Shown: positions 8,794 to 9,191 of the stretch, in pieces | Position numbering within the stretch: position 1 is the stretch's first letter | How the letters are laid out: each line of letters opens with the position of its first letter | From: AC-37 sp045805345 | Lineage (GTDB): Bacteria > Actinomycetota > Thermoleophilia > Solirubrobacterales > Thermoleophilaceae | Reading direction: 5' to 3' | NCBI GenBank assembly: GCA_045805345.1 | Contig: JBJMLK010000079.1 | Location: 1-9,191 of the forward strand | Length of the DNA stretch: 9,191 bases | The notes under the pieces: generated by a model | Seen by the model: the letters and a program-made list of their open reading frames with translations, nothing else | Told to the model about the DNA's origin: nothing | The model's database searches: none | Program-made: the position numbers and the translations under genes

Positions 8794-8819
8794 CAACGGG
8801 GGGCCTGACCCCCCTGTTG
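8794..8819 (-). terminator. Strong G6/C6 hairpin after trpC (terminator-like or REP-like palindrome)
   Basis: On the plus strand CAAC, six G, a CCTGA loop, six C, a bulged T and GTTG form a 10-bp stem with one bulge. It starts two bases after the trpC stop, where an intrinsic terminator would sit, but the minus strand shows no T-tract beyond it. The core GGGGGGTCAGGCCCCCC resembles the GGGGTC-type palindromes repeated between genes in many high-GC genomes. It separates trpC from the MoxR gene and may attenuate readthrough or protect mRNA ends. Confidence 0.55.
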
Positions 8820-8821
8820 CA

Positions 8822-9191
8822 TCAGGCCTGCGTGGGCTCCTCGGTGCGCGCGAGCTCGCGCACGGCCGCCTCGGGGTCCGGGGCGCGCATCAGCGTCTCG
8901 CCCACCAGCACCGCGTCGACGCCCACCGCCTCCAGCTCCTCCACCTGCTCGCGCGTGGCGATCCCCGACTCCGACACCACGATCTTGCCGGCCGGCACGT
9001 CCGGCAGCAGGTCGAACGTGCGCTGGAGGTCCACGCTGAAGTCGGTCAGGTCGCGGTTGTTGATGCCGATCGTGCCGGCGTCCACCGCCAGCGCGGCCTC
9101 CAGCTCGTCCTCGTCGTGGACCTCCACGAGCGCGTCCATCTGGAGGTCGCGCGCCAGGCCGTAGAGGGTCGCCAGCTCTGCCGGGTCGAGC
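8822..9191 (-). CDS. trpC: Indole-3-glycerol-phosphate synthase TrpC, C-terminal part, 5' end cut by the window edge
   Basis: TrpC closes CdRP to indole-3-glycerol phosphate, the step after TrpF. The 122 readable residues start at LDPAELATLYGLARDL and end at TEEPTQA. Family blocks present are ALVEVHDEDELEAAL, where the first Glu of VEVH corresponds to a catalytic Glu; GTIGINNRDLTDFSVDL with the substrate-binding Asn; KIVVSESGI with the conserved Ser; and VDAVLVGETLMRAPDP, the phosphate-binding C-terminal barrel strand. The N-terminal half with the catalytic lysines is outside the window. The stop is followed at once by the hairpin, which suggests the trp transcript may end or be weakened here. 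Codon use matches the neighbouring genes. Confidence 0.97.
   Translation of the reverse strand, partial: LDPAELATLYGLARDLQMDALVEVHDEDELEAALAVDAGTIGINNRDLTDFSVDLQRTFDLLPDVPAGKIVVSESGIATREQVEELEAVGVDAVLVGETLMRAPDPEAAVRELARTEEPTQA

Noticed and set aside
8749..8796. Start of the MoxR protein at TTG 8796
   Set aside because: The codon lies inside the hairpin after trpC and adds 16 residues unlike the family; the GTG at 8748 gives a normal length.

Overview
The window is very GC-rich throughout, uses GTG starts with GTGA stop/start overlaps, and carries a secreted protein ending in a Cys-containing surface domain that I associate with Thermoleophilia. A high-GC actinobacterial host, most plausibly Thermoleophilia (Solirubrobacterales-like), fits best. 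A dedicated trpF also argues against streptomycete or mycobacterial lineages, which use the bifunctional PriA enzyme instead. The lineage call is inference from protein style and has not been tested by a search.

All intact genes lie on the minus strand and are described here in transcription order, from the right end to the left. The window opens inside trpC (indole-3-glycerol-phosphate synthase, C-terminal part only). Two bases after its stop is a strong G6/C6 hairpin. Next comes a tightly packed three-gene module: a MoxR-type AAA+ ATPase, a DUF58 membrane protein and a TgpA-like transmembrane transglutaminase, joined by two 4-bp GTGA overlaps. After 49 bp comes an HtrA/DegP-like membrane-anchored serine protease with a PDZ domain. 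After another 45 bp comes a secreted parallel beta-helix protein with an Fn3-like domain and a C-terminal surface domain.

The stretch from about 548 to 1492 has no intact gene. It holds a broken plus-strand gene: the N-terminal third of a substrate-binding (VWA-type) lipoprotein-like or anchored protein, with a 1-base frameshift near its start. This is joined out of frame to the C-terminal part of what looks like an HD-superfamily (HD-CE-like) protein, ending at a TGA. The window closes with trpF (phosphoribosylanthranilate isomerase), read leftward off the edge.

The two trp genes catalyse consecutive steps of tryptophan synthesis (TrpF, then TrpC) but are about 8.3 kb apart. Between them sit an envelope-associated cluster and gene debris. 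The MoxR/DUF58/transglutaminase trio is a known recurrent association. With the HtrA protease and secreted protein beside it, it suggests an envelope assembly or quality-control role, although no substrate is visible. I see no CRISPR array, complete mobile element, rRNA or tRNA. I found no convincing wholly new system; the points most worth following are the chimeric pseudogene, the split trp genes and the palindrome after trpC.
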